From contig JAIRZB010000011.1 in the NCBI GenBank assembly GCA_031267435.1, positions 1-5,016 of the forward strand: a stretch of 5,016 nt of DNA, given 5' to 3'. Positions 1 to 4,978 of the stretch are shown here, one piece after another (the stretch's first letter is position 1; every line of letters starts with the position of its first letter). The notes below the pieces were generated by a model, which was given only the letters and a program-made list of their open reading frames with translations, was not told the DNA's origin and ran no database searches. Source of the DNA: Puniceicoccales bacterium (lineage in GTDB: Bacteria; Verrucomicrobiota; Verrucomicrobiia; Opitutales; LL51). The position numbers were made by a program, and so were the translations under genes.

Positions 1-38
1 GACTCCCGCAAGGAGTCACGGACTCCTTGACCTCGGTA

Positions 39-79
39 TGCGGCCACACCATGCGAAAGTTTCGCATGGTGTGGCCGCA
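39..79. repeat. 41-nt near-perfect palindrome, 20-bp arms
   Basis: Positions 39-58 are the exact reverse complement of 60-79, with only G59 between them. This is the longest perfect inverted repeat in the window. The arms begin TGCGGCC and end GCGAAA. A real hairpin would open a few central pairs to make a loop. It could form a cruciform or a very stable RNA stem, or bind a dimeric protein; no function can be assigned. Confidence 0.9.
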
Positions 80-90
80 GGCGGCCGTTG

Positions 91-121
91 TCCAGGCCCG
101 GCGCGAAGCGCCGGGCCTGGA
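91..121. repeat. 14-bp hairpin with GAA loop
   Basis: Arms 91-104 and 108-121 pair perfectly around GAA at 105-107. The apex reads GCGAAGC, a heptamer known to form an unusually stable DNA mini-hairpin. The hairpin at 202-234 has the same apex on a different stem. Confidence 0.88.
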
Positions 122-148
122 TTTCTAGGTCAAGGAACTATGTTCCTT

Positions 149-186
149 GCAAAGGGAGGCAAGGGGAAGGATTCCCCTTACTTTTG
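149..186 (+). repeat. 38-nt direct repeat, copy 1 (hairpin plus T run)
   Basis: This segment matches 314-351 at 34 of 38 positions. It contains an 8-bp stem (161-168 with 172-179, loop GGA) followed closely by CTTTTG. A GC-rich stem followed by a T run resembles a short plus-strand Rho-independent terminator, but no plus-strand gene is visible upstream in the window, so the terminator reading is weak. Confidence 0.6.
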
Positions 187-201
187 ATTATTACTTATTA
201 T

Positions 202-234
202 AGCCCCGCCCGCGGCGAAGCCGCGGGCGGGGCT
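202..234. repeat. 15-bp hairpin with GAA loop
   Basis: Arms 202-216 and 220-234 pair perfectly around GAA at 217-219. The stem is almost entirely G and C and stands in an AT-rich gap (182-201 is largely T and A). The apex GCGAAGC is shared with the hairpin at 91-121. Confidence 0.88.
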
Positions 235-248
235 TAGGGCCCCTTGGT

Positions 249-286
249 CGGCCGGTACCACCGGCATCAGCCCGTGGTACCGGCCG
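249..286. repeat. 13-bp hairpin with 12-nt loop
   Basis: Arms 249-261 and 274-286 are exact reverse complements, with loop 262-273. The stem can be lengthened by 245-248 pairing with 288-291 if C287 is bulged out. It is the only member of the array with a large loop. Confidence 0.82.
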
Positions 287-313
287 CACCAGGTCCAGGG
301 GATGGATCCCCTG

Positions 314-351
314 GCAAGGGGTTGCAAGGGGAAGGATTCCCCTTGCTTTTG
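314..351 (+). repeat. 38-nt direct repeat, copy 2 (terminator-like hairpin)
   Basis: This is the second copy of the repeat at 149-186. The stem is 10 bp (324-333 with 337-346, loop GGA 334-336) and is followed at once by four T at 347-350. The stem-plus-T-run arrangement fits a plus-strand terminator, and two copies 165 nt apart could just as well be dispersed repeats. As a terminator for the minus-strand metG it lacks the required T run on that strand. Confidence 0.6.
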
Positions 352-414
352 CGGGGATTCTAAGGGCGAGGAGCCCTTAGATAGCCAGAGGGCGGAGCCC
401 TGGCGTCCTTTGGG

Positions 415-825
415 TTAAACAATTCTTGGGAAAAGAATAATAGATTTTACGGCGAGGGATTGATTGACTAAACATTCACCATTCCAGTCCAAGTGATTTT
501 TCCAGAACACTGTTTTAATTTGAAAAATTTCAAGAATTTGTTGCGAAACTGTGGGTAAAATGGGCATTAAAATCGTTGCCGTTAGACGAATGGCTTCGGA
601 ACAAACTGCCAGCGCAGTGCATAGGCGTTTCTGATCTTCTGGGAGATCCGATTTGGCTAACTTCCAGGGAGCACGAATTTCTAAAAATTTATTAATTGCG
701 CCTATAAATGCAAAAATATCTTCCAATGCCGAATGAAATTGCAATCGATCGTAGGCCTCGAGTACTTTATTGCGTGTTTTGGACCAGAGATCGACGATTT
801 CATTTTCAGGGGATTCCGGCACCAT
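415..825 (-). CDS. metG: Methionyl-tRNA synthetase, C-terminal anticodon-binding part
   Basis: This frame of 136 codons directly continues metG after the in-frame TAA; only one Ile codon separates the TAA from its ATG (823-825). It encodes the remainder of the alpha-helical anticodon-binding bundle. Residues 53-54 are Pro-Trp in the context RAPWKLAK, matching Pro460-Trp461 of E. coli MetRS, the main readers of the CAU anticodon. With the upstream part, the stop and the Ile, the unit spans about 510 codons, normal for a short MetRS lacking the extra C-terminal tRNA-binding domain. By itself it has no catalytic motif. It could be the 3' half of a pseudogene, a separately translated subunit of a split enzyme, or one enzyme broken only by a sequencing error. 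A GGAGGT lies at 841-846 but is 15 nt from the ATG, longer than ideal. Confidence 0.8.
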   Translation of the reverse strand: MVPESPENEIVDLWSKTRNKVLEAYDRLQFHSALEDIFAFIGAINKFLEIRAPWKLAKSDLPEDQKRLCTALAVCSEAIRLTATILMPILPTVSQQILEIFQIKTVFWKNHLDWNGECLVNQSLAVKSIILFPRIV

Positions 826-828
826 AAT

Positions 829-831
829 TTA
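829..831 (-). other. In-frame TAA splitting metG
   Basis: On the minus strand the codons run Gly-Gly-Thr-Ile-Pro, TAA, Ile, Met-Val-Pro. Homology continues in the same frame on both sides, so one base substitution rather than an indel explains the break. TAA is followed by A, and TAA also ends the C-terminal part and two of the three phage genes, so reassignment of TAA to an amino acid is unlikely. Confidence 0.9.
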
Positions 832-1947
832 AGGAATAGTACCTCCGCAATAGCGTTGAAGCATATGATTATTTCGGCTAACGAGATTACCGAGATCATT
901 ACCGAGATCATTATTATAGCGTGAGACAAAAAGTTCGTGGGAAAAGTCGCTATCCTGACCGACTGCCATTTCACGAATTACGAAATAGCGAAAGGCATCG
1001 GCGCCGAATTGTTTAGCATAGTCGAGGGGATCGACGACATTGCCTACACTTTTGGACATTTTTTCGCCGGAGCAAAGCCACCAGCCATGGACTAAAAATG
1101 TTTTAGGCATGGGTAAATCCAGGGCACGCAATATAATTGGCCAATAGATAGCATGTGCGGGAACGAGAATATCCTTACCGATGACGTGGTAATCCACCGG
1201 CCAAAATTCGGAAAACTTTTCCGTACCGAAGCATACCGCAGAAATGTAGTTAATCAGGGCATCGAACCAGACATAGGTTACATATTCCGAATCAAATGGT
1301 AATTCGATTCCCCAGGAAAGGCGATTTTTAGGCCGTGAGATACAGAGATCATTAATATCTTCCTTTAAAAACTCCAGTACTTGTTTGGCGCGAAATTTTG
1401 GAAAAATAAAATCTTCATGGGCAGTAATGTAGTCGACGAGCCATTGTTTATGGGGATTTAATTTAAAAAAATAATTTATTTCCGTAATTTCGTTAATTTG
1501 GCCGAACTCGGATTCGGGCCAGATGCCATTTACCTTATCTTTTTCCTGGAGAAAGCGTTCAACGCGCGTGCTATAAAACCCCGTATACTCCGCCCTATAG
1601 ATATCGCCCCTATCGAAAAGTTTTTGAAGAATATCGCGGACGATTACCCTGTGGCGGGGTTGAGTGGTACGGATATAATCATCGTAGGAGATATGGAGCA
1701 GTGCGCACATGTCGATAAATTCTTTAGCGACGGAATCGCAAAGCATTTGAGGTGAGACACCGCGATCCTTAGCCGTTTGCTCGACCTTTTGACCATGTTC
1801 ATCGAGGCCGGTTAGGAAATGCACATCATAGCCGAGCAAGCGTTTGGTTCGGCAGATCACATCGGCCAAAATTTTTTCATAGGCATGGCCGATATGGGGA
1901 TGTCCATTTGCGTAGTCGATGGCCGTAGTGAGATAAAATTTCTTCAT
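829..1947 (-). CDS. metG: Methionyl-tRNA synthetase, catalytic part (ends at in-frame TAA)
   Basis: Class I methionine-tRNA ligase, a cytosolic enzyme that charges initiator and elongator tRNA-Met using ATP. The 372-residue product has the nucleotide-binding HIGH motif at residues 18-21 and KMSKS at 296-300, with the catalytic Rossmann fold and connective peptide between them. The connective-peptide region (about 116-165) has no cysteine where zinc-binding members carry CxxC pairs, so this is a zinc-free form. The start of the anticodon-binding helix bundle is present, including NLVSR at 354-358, whose Asn and Arg match the anticodon-reading Asn391 and Arg395 of E. coli MetRS. The frame stops at TAA (829-831), where related proteins continue, and the missing part lies in the same frame at 415-825. 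The start ATG at 1945-1947 is preceded by only a weak AAAGG two bases away. The gene is divergent from the phage genes. Identity is certain; whether the product works is not. Confidence 0.93.
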   Translation of the reverse strand: MKKFYLTTAIDYANGHPHIGHAYEKILADVICRTKRLLGYDVHFLTGLDEHGQKVEQTAKDRGVSPQMLCDSVAKEFIDMCALLHISYDDYIRTTQPRHRVIVRDILQKLFDRGDIYRAEYTGFYSTRVERFLQEKDKVNGIWPESEFGQINEITEINYFFKLNPHKQWLVDYITAHEDFIFPKFRAKQVLEFLKEDINDLCISRPKNRLSWGIELPFDSEYVTYVWFDALINYISAVCFGTEKFSEFWPVDYHVIGKDILVPAHAIYWPIILRALDLPMPKTFLVHGWWLCSGEKMSKSVGNVVDPLDYAKQFGADAFRYFVIREMAVGQDSDFSHELFVSRYNNDLGNDLGNLVSRNNHMLQRYCGGTIP

Positions 1948-2014
1948 AACCTTTCATGGAATAAGGAAATGATTGAATTTTTTTAGCAATCAAATTTTAG
2001 AAAAGTTTTGAGAA

Positions 2015-2164
2015 CACGGGACGCTGTCCCGTGACCCTGCCAGGGAATAGTATTCCCTGGACCCCCAGGGCGGCCAGAGTTTGCACACCGTGCAAATTTC
2101 TGGCCCAAATGAACCCGGTCAAGGGGCTGGAGCCCCTTGCGGGGTCTGGGGTAGCACCCCAGAC
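2015..2164. repeat. Second hairpin array between metG and phage protease
   Basis: Five inverted repeats follow one another in the divergent spacer: 2015-2033 (8 bp, loop GCT), 2040-2060 (10 bp, central G), 2072-2105 (7 bp plus 7 bp with a small internal loop), 2120-2139 (9 bp, loop GG) and 2144-2164 (9 bp, loop AGC). Together they cover about three quarters of this interval. The style matches the array at 1-404: GC-rich stems, small loops and shared feet such as CAAGG/CCTTG. The rest of the 1948-2201 spacer is AT-rich, and I see no convincing promoter for either divergent gene. Confidence 0.83.
2112..2162 (+). repeat. Flanking inverted repeat, left copy (51 bp)
   Basis: This segment is the exact reverse complement of 4966-5016. 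It contains the hairpin at 2120-2139 and most of the hairpin at 2144-2164. It starts 40 nt before the phage protease gene, and its partner ends at the window edge, so the repeat may be longer than 51 bp. The pair encloses the three capsid genes. Since hairpin-type repeats of this style also occur elsewhere in the window, the two copies could simply be members of a genome-wide family. Confidence 0.93.
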
Positions 2165-2201
2165 AATCGAGAAGCCCCTAGGCCCATAATAATTTAATAA
2201 T

Positions 2202-3338
2202 ATGGAAATTGATCAGTGGTTAAAGTTAGTTGAATACGGTGATCATCCTCATTCGGAGGGTATTCAGCGGGTAACGAAGGAAGCGGCTATCGAAATGCAG
2301 CGAAAATTTCATTCATTGCGAGCGCGGTTAGCAAGAAAATTCGGTGGCATACCGATCTACATCGGCCATCCAGACGATGAAAGTTTTGTTCGTTTTCCCG
2401 GCCATAGCGATACGCGTTCCTACGCCTGGGTACAGAATATCGAGGCTCGAGAAGATGGTATTTGGATCTTGCCCAAGTGGTCCGAAGACGGACAAAAATT
2501 GATCGAAAATTCCTACTTTAAATTTTTATCTCCACGTTGGGAAATGAAACGGGAAAGTGACGTACTGATTCCCATTCGACTTATTTCCGTCGGATTGACC
2601 AATCATCCCAATATTCCCGGTGACGCAATCGCAAATCAAAAAATGGTTACCAATAATTTGAAAGTCATTCCCGTTGCCATCGCTACAAATTGCGATAGGG
2701 CATCCAAAGAAGAAAAGGAAAAAAAGAAAAATAGAAGAATAAAAAAAAATCGGAACACAATGGAAAGTGCAGCCGATTCATCCGAATGGGATCCTGAATT
2801 CTTACGGGACATAAATTATTTATTGGCACAGTTATTTGCCGTGGACTTCAATCATTCCATTGGTGAGATTGAAAAACAGTTTGTAACGACTGTGGAACAG
2901 GCACGTCTGTGGCGAGAAGAAGGCAAAATATTGAAAAATAATAATGGAGAACTCGCCTCCGAATCGGAGCGATTCTATAAAATAGCCTGCGAAAAAGAAC
3001 GACAGGTCAAGGAACTAGCGGAGCAGCTCAAGGATGAAAAGAATCGCTCCGGGGAACATTTTGTAAATTTTGCCATTAGTCGCGGATTTATTTTACCCAA
3101 CGAGTCGGCAGAGTGGAAAGAAAAATATATAATAGATCCCAATGTTGCGTCGAATGAATTGTTGAAACGGAACTATGTTCTCAACACGACGTCCAAAACG
3201 GAACATCTGCGAGAAAAAATGAACACCGGCGGTAAAACACAAATTCTAGCCCTTGTCAATGAACGTATGGAACATAGCGGAGAAAATTACACGGAAGCAT
3301 GGAATTCGGTTAAAAAATTACATCCCATTCTCTTTTAA
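2202..3338 (+). CDS. Mu gpI-like phage prohead protease and scaffold
   Basis: Head maturation protease of the Mu gpI type (378 residues, close to the usual family length). It would act inside the procapsid, cleaving scaffold and head proteins and then itself. The protease part (about 1-145) shows the family pattern: an N-terminal block with GIQRVTKEAAIEMQ (20-33), PIYIGHPD (51-58), YAWVQNIEAREDGIW (74-88), FKFLSPRW (106-113) and LTNHPNIPG (132-140). His56 and Ser110 are conserved-looking positions, but I cannot assign the catalytic residues firmly. A highly basic linker (about 169-185, mostly Lys, Glu, Arg) leads to a scaffold region with likely coiled coil (about 215-285) and a C-terminal tail ending AWNSVKKLHPILF. 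The ATG has no Shine-Dalgarno sequence, only an AT-rich leader. Met187 could be an internal start for a separate scaffold protein, as with Mu gene Z. The reading frame is intact. Confidence 0.86.
   Translation: MEIDQWLKLVEYGDHPHSEGIQRVTKEAAIEMQRKFHSLRARLARKFGGIPIYIGHPDDESFVRFPGHSDTRSYAWVQNIEAREDGIWILPKWSEDGQKLIENSYFKFLSPRWEMKRESDVLIPIRLISVGLTNHPNIPGDAIANQKMVTNNLKVIPVAIATNCDRASKEEKEKKKNRRIKKNRNTMESAADSSEWDPEFLRDINYLLAQLFAVDFNHSIGEIEKQFVTTVEQARLWREEGKILKNNNGELASESERFYKIACEKERQVKELAEQLKDEKNRSGEHFVNFAISRGFILPNESAEWKEKYIIDPNVASNELLKRNYVLNTTSKTEHLREKMNTGGKTQILALVNERMEHSGENYTEAWNSVKKLHPILF
2741..2749 (+). other. Run of nine A in the protease-scaffold linker
   Basis: Nine A in a row (Ile-Lys-Lys-Asn codons 180-183) sit at the end of an A-rich stretch (2703-2750) encoding the charged linker. 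Runs this long are prone to polymerase slippage. It lies 11 nt before the internal ATG at 2760-2762, just where the protease and scaffold regions meet. Confidence 0.6.
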
Positions 3339-3537
3339 TCGAAATTCTATGCCGCTAAAGCATGTTTTGATCAATATTTGAGTCAGTTTAAATTCAAAGT
3401 CAAAAATTAAACTAAAAAATACGAAATGGAAAAGTACGTTTCACCCATCTTATCCAAAATGCAATAGTCTTTCATTGATATCAAGTTTTTTGATAAATTG
3501 CATTTTTTGAATTTTTTTAATTCTTATTTTATTTATT
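3339..3537 (+). other. AT-rich spacer with branched terminator-like structure
   Basis: No gene is evident in this 199-nt gap; the longest small frames from ATG are 10 and 13 codons (3349, 3426). Unlike the spacers outside the phage module it has no GC-rich hairpin. It holds a long-range inverted repeat, 3456-3464 with 3498-3506 (AAAATGCAA/TTGCATTTT), enclosing a smaller one, 3479-3484 with 3490-3495 (TATCAA/TTGATA), and is followed by T-rich sequence up to the next start. It might attenuate or terminate transcription between the protease and the capsid genes. The stems are AT-rich, so the structure would be weak. Confidence 0.4.
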
Positions 3538-3954
3538 ATGAACACTCTAATTCTATCAAATTCAACCGTTGGTACACACGAGGACTGTATCACTAAGTAT
3601 GCGAAAACGGCAATTAGGCCGCGTCGATTGGTAGTTCTCGATGATACGGACCCCGATCAGGTCATCCATGCCACCACCTCTAGTCTACCCTTCGGTGTCG
3701 CCGACGACGAGGCTGCCATTGGTGAAATTCTAAACGTGGACCTTCTCGGCTGTTCCAATACCATTAGAATTATGGCCGGTACGGCGATTGATGCCGGTGA
3801 ACTTCTCATTCCCGGGTCCGATGGTAAGGTATTACCCTTGCCAACGACGGTCGGTACCTACACTTGCATCGGCCTTGCTCTTTCAAAGGCCTCAAGCGGA
3901 GGCGAAGTCGAAGTCCTTACCTCCCTGCCTTACCCTTACACGATTACGGAATAA
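3538..3954 (+). CDS. Phage capsid decoration-like protein
   Basis: Small protein of 138 residues placed between the head protease and the major capsid gene, the usual place for a decoration (cement) protein that binds the outside of the finished shell. The sequence is rich in short beta-strand patterns and Gly, with no membrane segment or signal peptide. The central and C-terminal parts (about 50-128: PFGVADDEAA, AGTAIDAGELLIPGSDGKV, YTCIGLALSKASSGGEVEV) resemble the pattern of small beta-barrel head proteins of the DUF2190 type: an inducible-looking GVA block, a 'GELL..GSDGKV' turn and a 'IGLAL....GGEVEV' end. The ATG lacks a Shine-Dalgarno sequence and follows TTTATTTATT. It lies 16 nt before the capsid gene and is probably co-transcribed with it. 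The assignment rests on position and pattern, not on a catalytic motif. Confidence 0.68.
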   Translation: MNTLILSNSTVGTHEDCITKYAKTAIRPRRLVVLDDTDPDQVIHATTSSLPFGVADDEAAIGEILNVDLLGCSNTIRIMAGTAIDAGELLIPGSDGKVLPLPTTVGTYTCIGLALSKASSGGEVEVLTSLPYPYTITE

Positions 3955-3970
3955 TTTTAAAATTTTTATT

Positions 3971-4945
3971 ATGAATACTTATGAAATTCTTCCCAAGGAT
4001 GACGGTTTTCAAGACTTTGGTACAGTTTGTGCTGCAAATGAGTCTCGGTTTACTGCAGCGCATTATTCGGAGCCTCTCACCGCATTCACCGTCGGATGGA
4101 AAGATCGAGAAAAAATAGAGTCACTGCTTGACTTTGTCGCACCTATTATCAGCGTAGCGCGTCGCTTTGAGTTTAAAGTTGCCGATAATAATCAGGCGTT
4201 CTTATCCGAAACGGATGACATTCGTTCCATCGGTTCCGCTTTCAAGCGCATCGAATTTACCGGTACTTCGGTCACTTCGAAAACACTTAACAAAGGTTTA
4301 ACTATTCGGGTCGACCACGATGATGTGGCCGGCGATGATTGGCGCGAACGCTACGTACAGTTGCTTTTACAGCGTCTTTACCGCAATGAATTGCGTCGAG
4401 CAATTGCTGCACTGGCAACCAATGCACTAAGTTTGGTTGAAAGTTATGTCTGGAGTAGCTCCGCGGGAACACCGAATCCCGATGCCGATATTCGTACGGA
4501 ATTGGAAGTCGCCATGAATATGACTGGAGTACGGCCCAATCGCTTGATTCTTGGCGAAGGCGCGTGGGATATTCGGGCCAATGCCTATGACCACCAAAAT
4601 AATGCCGGCGCAAATCGTTCCGCTTCCCTCAATTTGGAAGAATTTGCACGCAAATTGTTTGTCGATGAAGCACGCATTATCAGTGCCCGCTACCAAACTT
4701 TGGCAACGGAAAAATCATCCTTTCTCGGCAATTCAATCTACGCATTTTATACTAACGACGAAATTATGAAGGACGAACCCGCTAATATTAAACGCTTTGT
4801 AACACCCATCGATGGTAATTCTCCTTTCCGTGTCTATGTCGAAGAACATAGCAAGTTTAGCGATATTACCGTCGAACATTATAGCAATATTGTAATCACT
4901 TCTCCAAGCGGTATTCGTAAATTAATCGTCTCCGCTCTACAGTGA
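3971..4945 (+). CDS. Phage major capsid protein
   Basis: Shell-forming protein of 324 residues, most likely with the HK97-type fold that tailed-phage capsids share. Supporting features are the DFVAPIISVARRFEFKVAD segment (54-72), a charged helical stretch with DDWRERYVQLLLQRLYRNELRRAIAALA (122-149), then VRPNRLILGEGAWDIRANAYD (187-207) and LNLEEFARKLFVDEARIISARYQ (220-242), an arrangement typical of phage coat proteins in which residues near 190-240 form the axial domain. The frame is open upstream to 3788, but I chose ATG 3971 because the extension would overlap the decoration gene and looks non-protein-like, while 3971 has the same AT-rich leader (TTTTTATT) and the same MNT beginning as its neighbour. 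The stop TGA (4943-4945) touches the repeat that follows. The gene looks intact. Confidence 0.83.
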   Translation: MNTYEILPKDDGFQDFGTVCAANESRFTAAHYSEPLTAFTVGWKDREKIESLLDFVAPIISVARRFEFKVADNNQAFLSETDDIRSIGSAFKRIEFTGTSVTSKTLNKGLTIRVDHDDVAGDDWRERYVQLLLQRLYRNELRRAIAALATNALSLVESYVWSSSAGTPNPDADIRTELEVAMNMTGVRPNRLILGEGAWDIRANAYDHQNNAGANRSASLNLEEFARKLFVDEARIISARYQTLATEKSSFLGNSIYAFYTNDEIMKDEPANIKRFVTPIDGNSPFRVYVEEHSKFSDITVEHYSNIVITSPSGIRKLIVSALQ

Positions 4946-4978
4946 GTGCTGGGGTGCTACCAGTGCTGGGGTGCTACC
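4945..4978 (+). repeat. 17-nt perfect tandem duplication at the capsid gene's stop
   Basis: AGTGCTGGGGTGCTACC occurs at 4945-4961 and again directly at 4962-4978. The first copy begins at the last base of the capsid TGA. The second runs into the right inverted repeat. Such a duplication could be a replication-slippage scar or the product of a staggered insertion. Confidence 0.92.

Larger units (their letters stand above)
1..414. repeat. Dense array of eleven GC-rich hairpins, no gene
   Basis: I see no credible coding region here. The stretch is a chain of at least eleven inverted repeats covering about 70% of positions 1-404: 9-29, 39-79, 91-121, 131-149, 161-179, 202-234, 249-286, 295-314, 324-346, 360-380 and 384-404. 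Most stems are perfect and 8 to 20 bp long, with loops of 1 to 5 nt (12 nt in 249-286); the last one has a 2-nt bulge. The stems differ from one another, but several share a foot (CAAGG/CCTTG or CCAGGG/CCCTGG) and many loops read GAA or GGA. The array lies just past the 3' end of the minus-strand metG. It could be an intergenic repeat array, a set of terminators or structured RNA; the sequence does not decide between these. The pairing itself is directly visible. Confidence 0.85.

Noticed and set aside
1..404. CRISPR array
   Set aside because: The repeats are inverted hairpins with differing sequences; there are no evenly spaced identical direct repeats with unique spacers and no cas genes.
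829..831. TAA recoded as an amino acid
   Set aside because: TAA ends the C-terminal MetRS part and two of the phage genes in this window, and the context after the stop (A) is not a typical readthrough signal.
880..914. 12-nt tandem repeat in metG encoding Asn-Asp-Leu-Gly twice
   Set aside because: Related MetRS proteins have the same length and a similar NSDLANDLGN pattern here, so it is conserved sequence and not a duplication.
733..924. Plus-strand open frame opposite metG
   Set aside because: It is antisense to clearly homologous MetRS sequence, overlaps the split point and shows no recognisable protein pattern.
702..974. Minus-strand frame overlapping the metG break, considered as evidence for a frameshift
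   Set aside because: It is in another frame; MetRS homology is kept in one frame on both sides of the TAA, so no frameshift is needed.
1498..1755. Plus-strand open frame of 85 codons opposite metG
   Set aside because: It lies fully antisense to conserved MetRS catalytic sequence and has no independent support.
1970..1992. Hairpin TGATTG/CAATCA upstream of metG as a regulatory element or T-box
   Set aside because: The stem is only 6 bp with an 11-nt AT-rich loop, and no T-box or terminator features are present.
2160..2190. Promoter for the protease gene (GACA-like element plus CATAAT)
   Set aside because: The -35 match is poor, spacing is about 19 nt, and the surrounding AT-rich leader makes such matches likely by chance.
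3788..3970. Upstream extension of the major capsid frame to an ATG at 3788
   Set aside because: It would overlap most of the C-terminal half of the decoration gene and adds protein-unlike sequence; ATG 3971 has a leader matching its neighbour.
4302..4769. Three shadow frames within the capsid gene (two minus, one plus)
   Set aside because: All lie inside the well-supported capsid reading frame and have no family resemblance.
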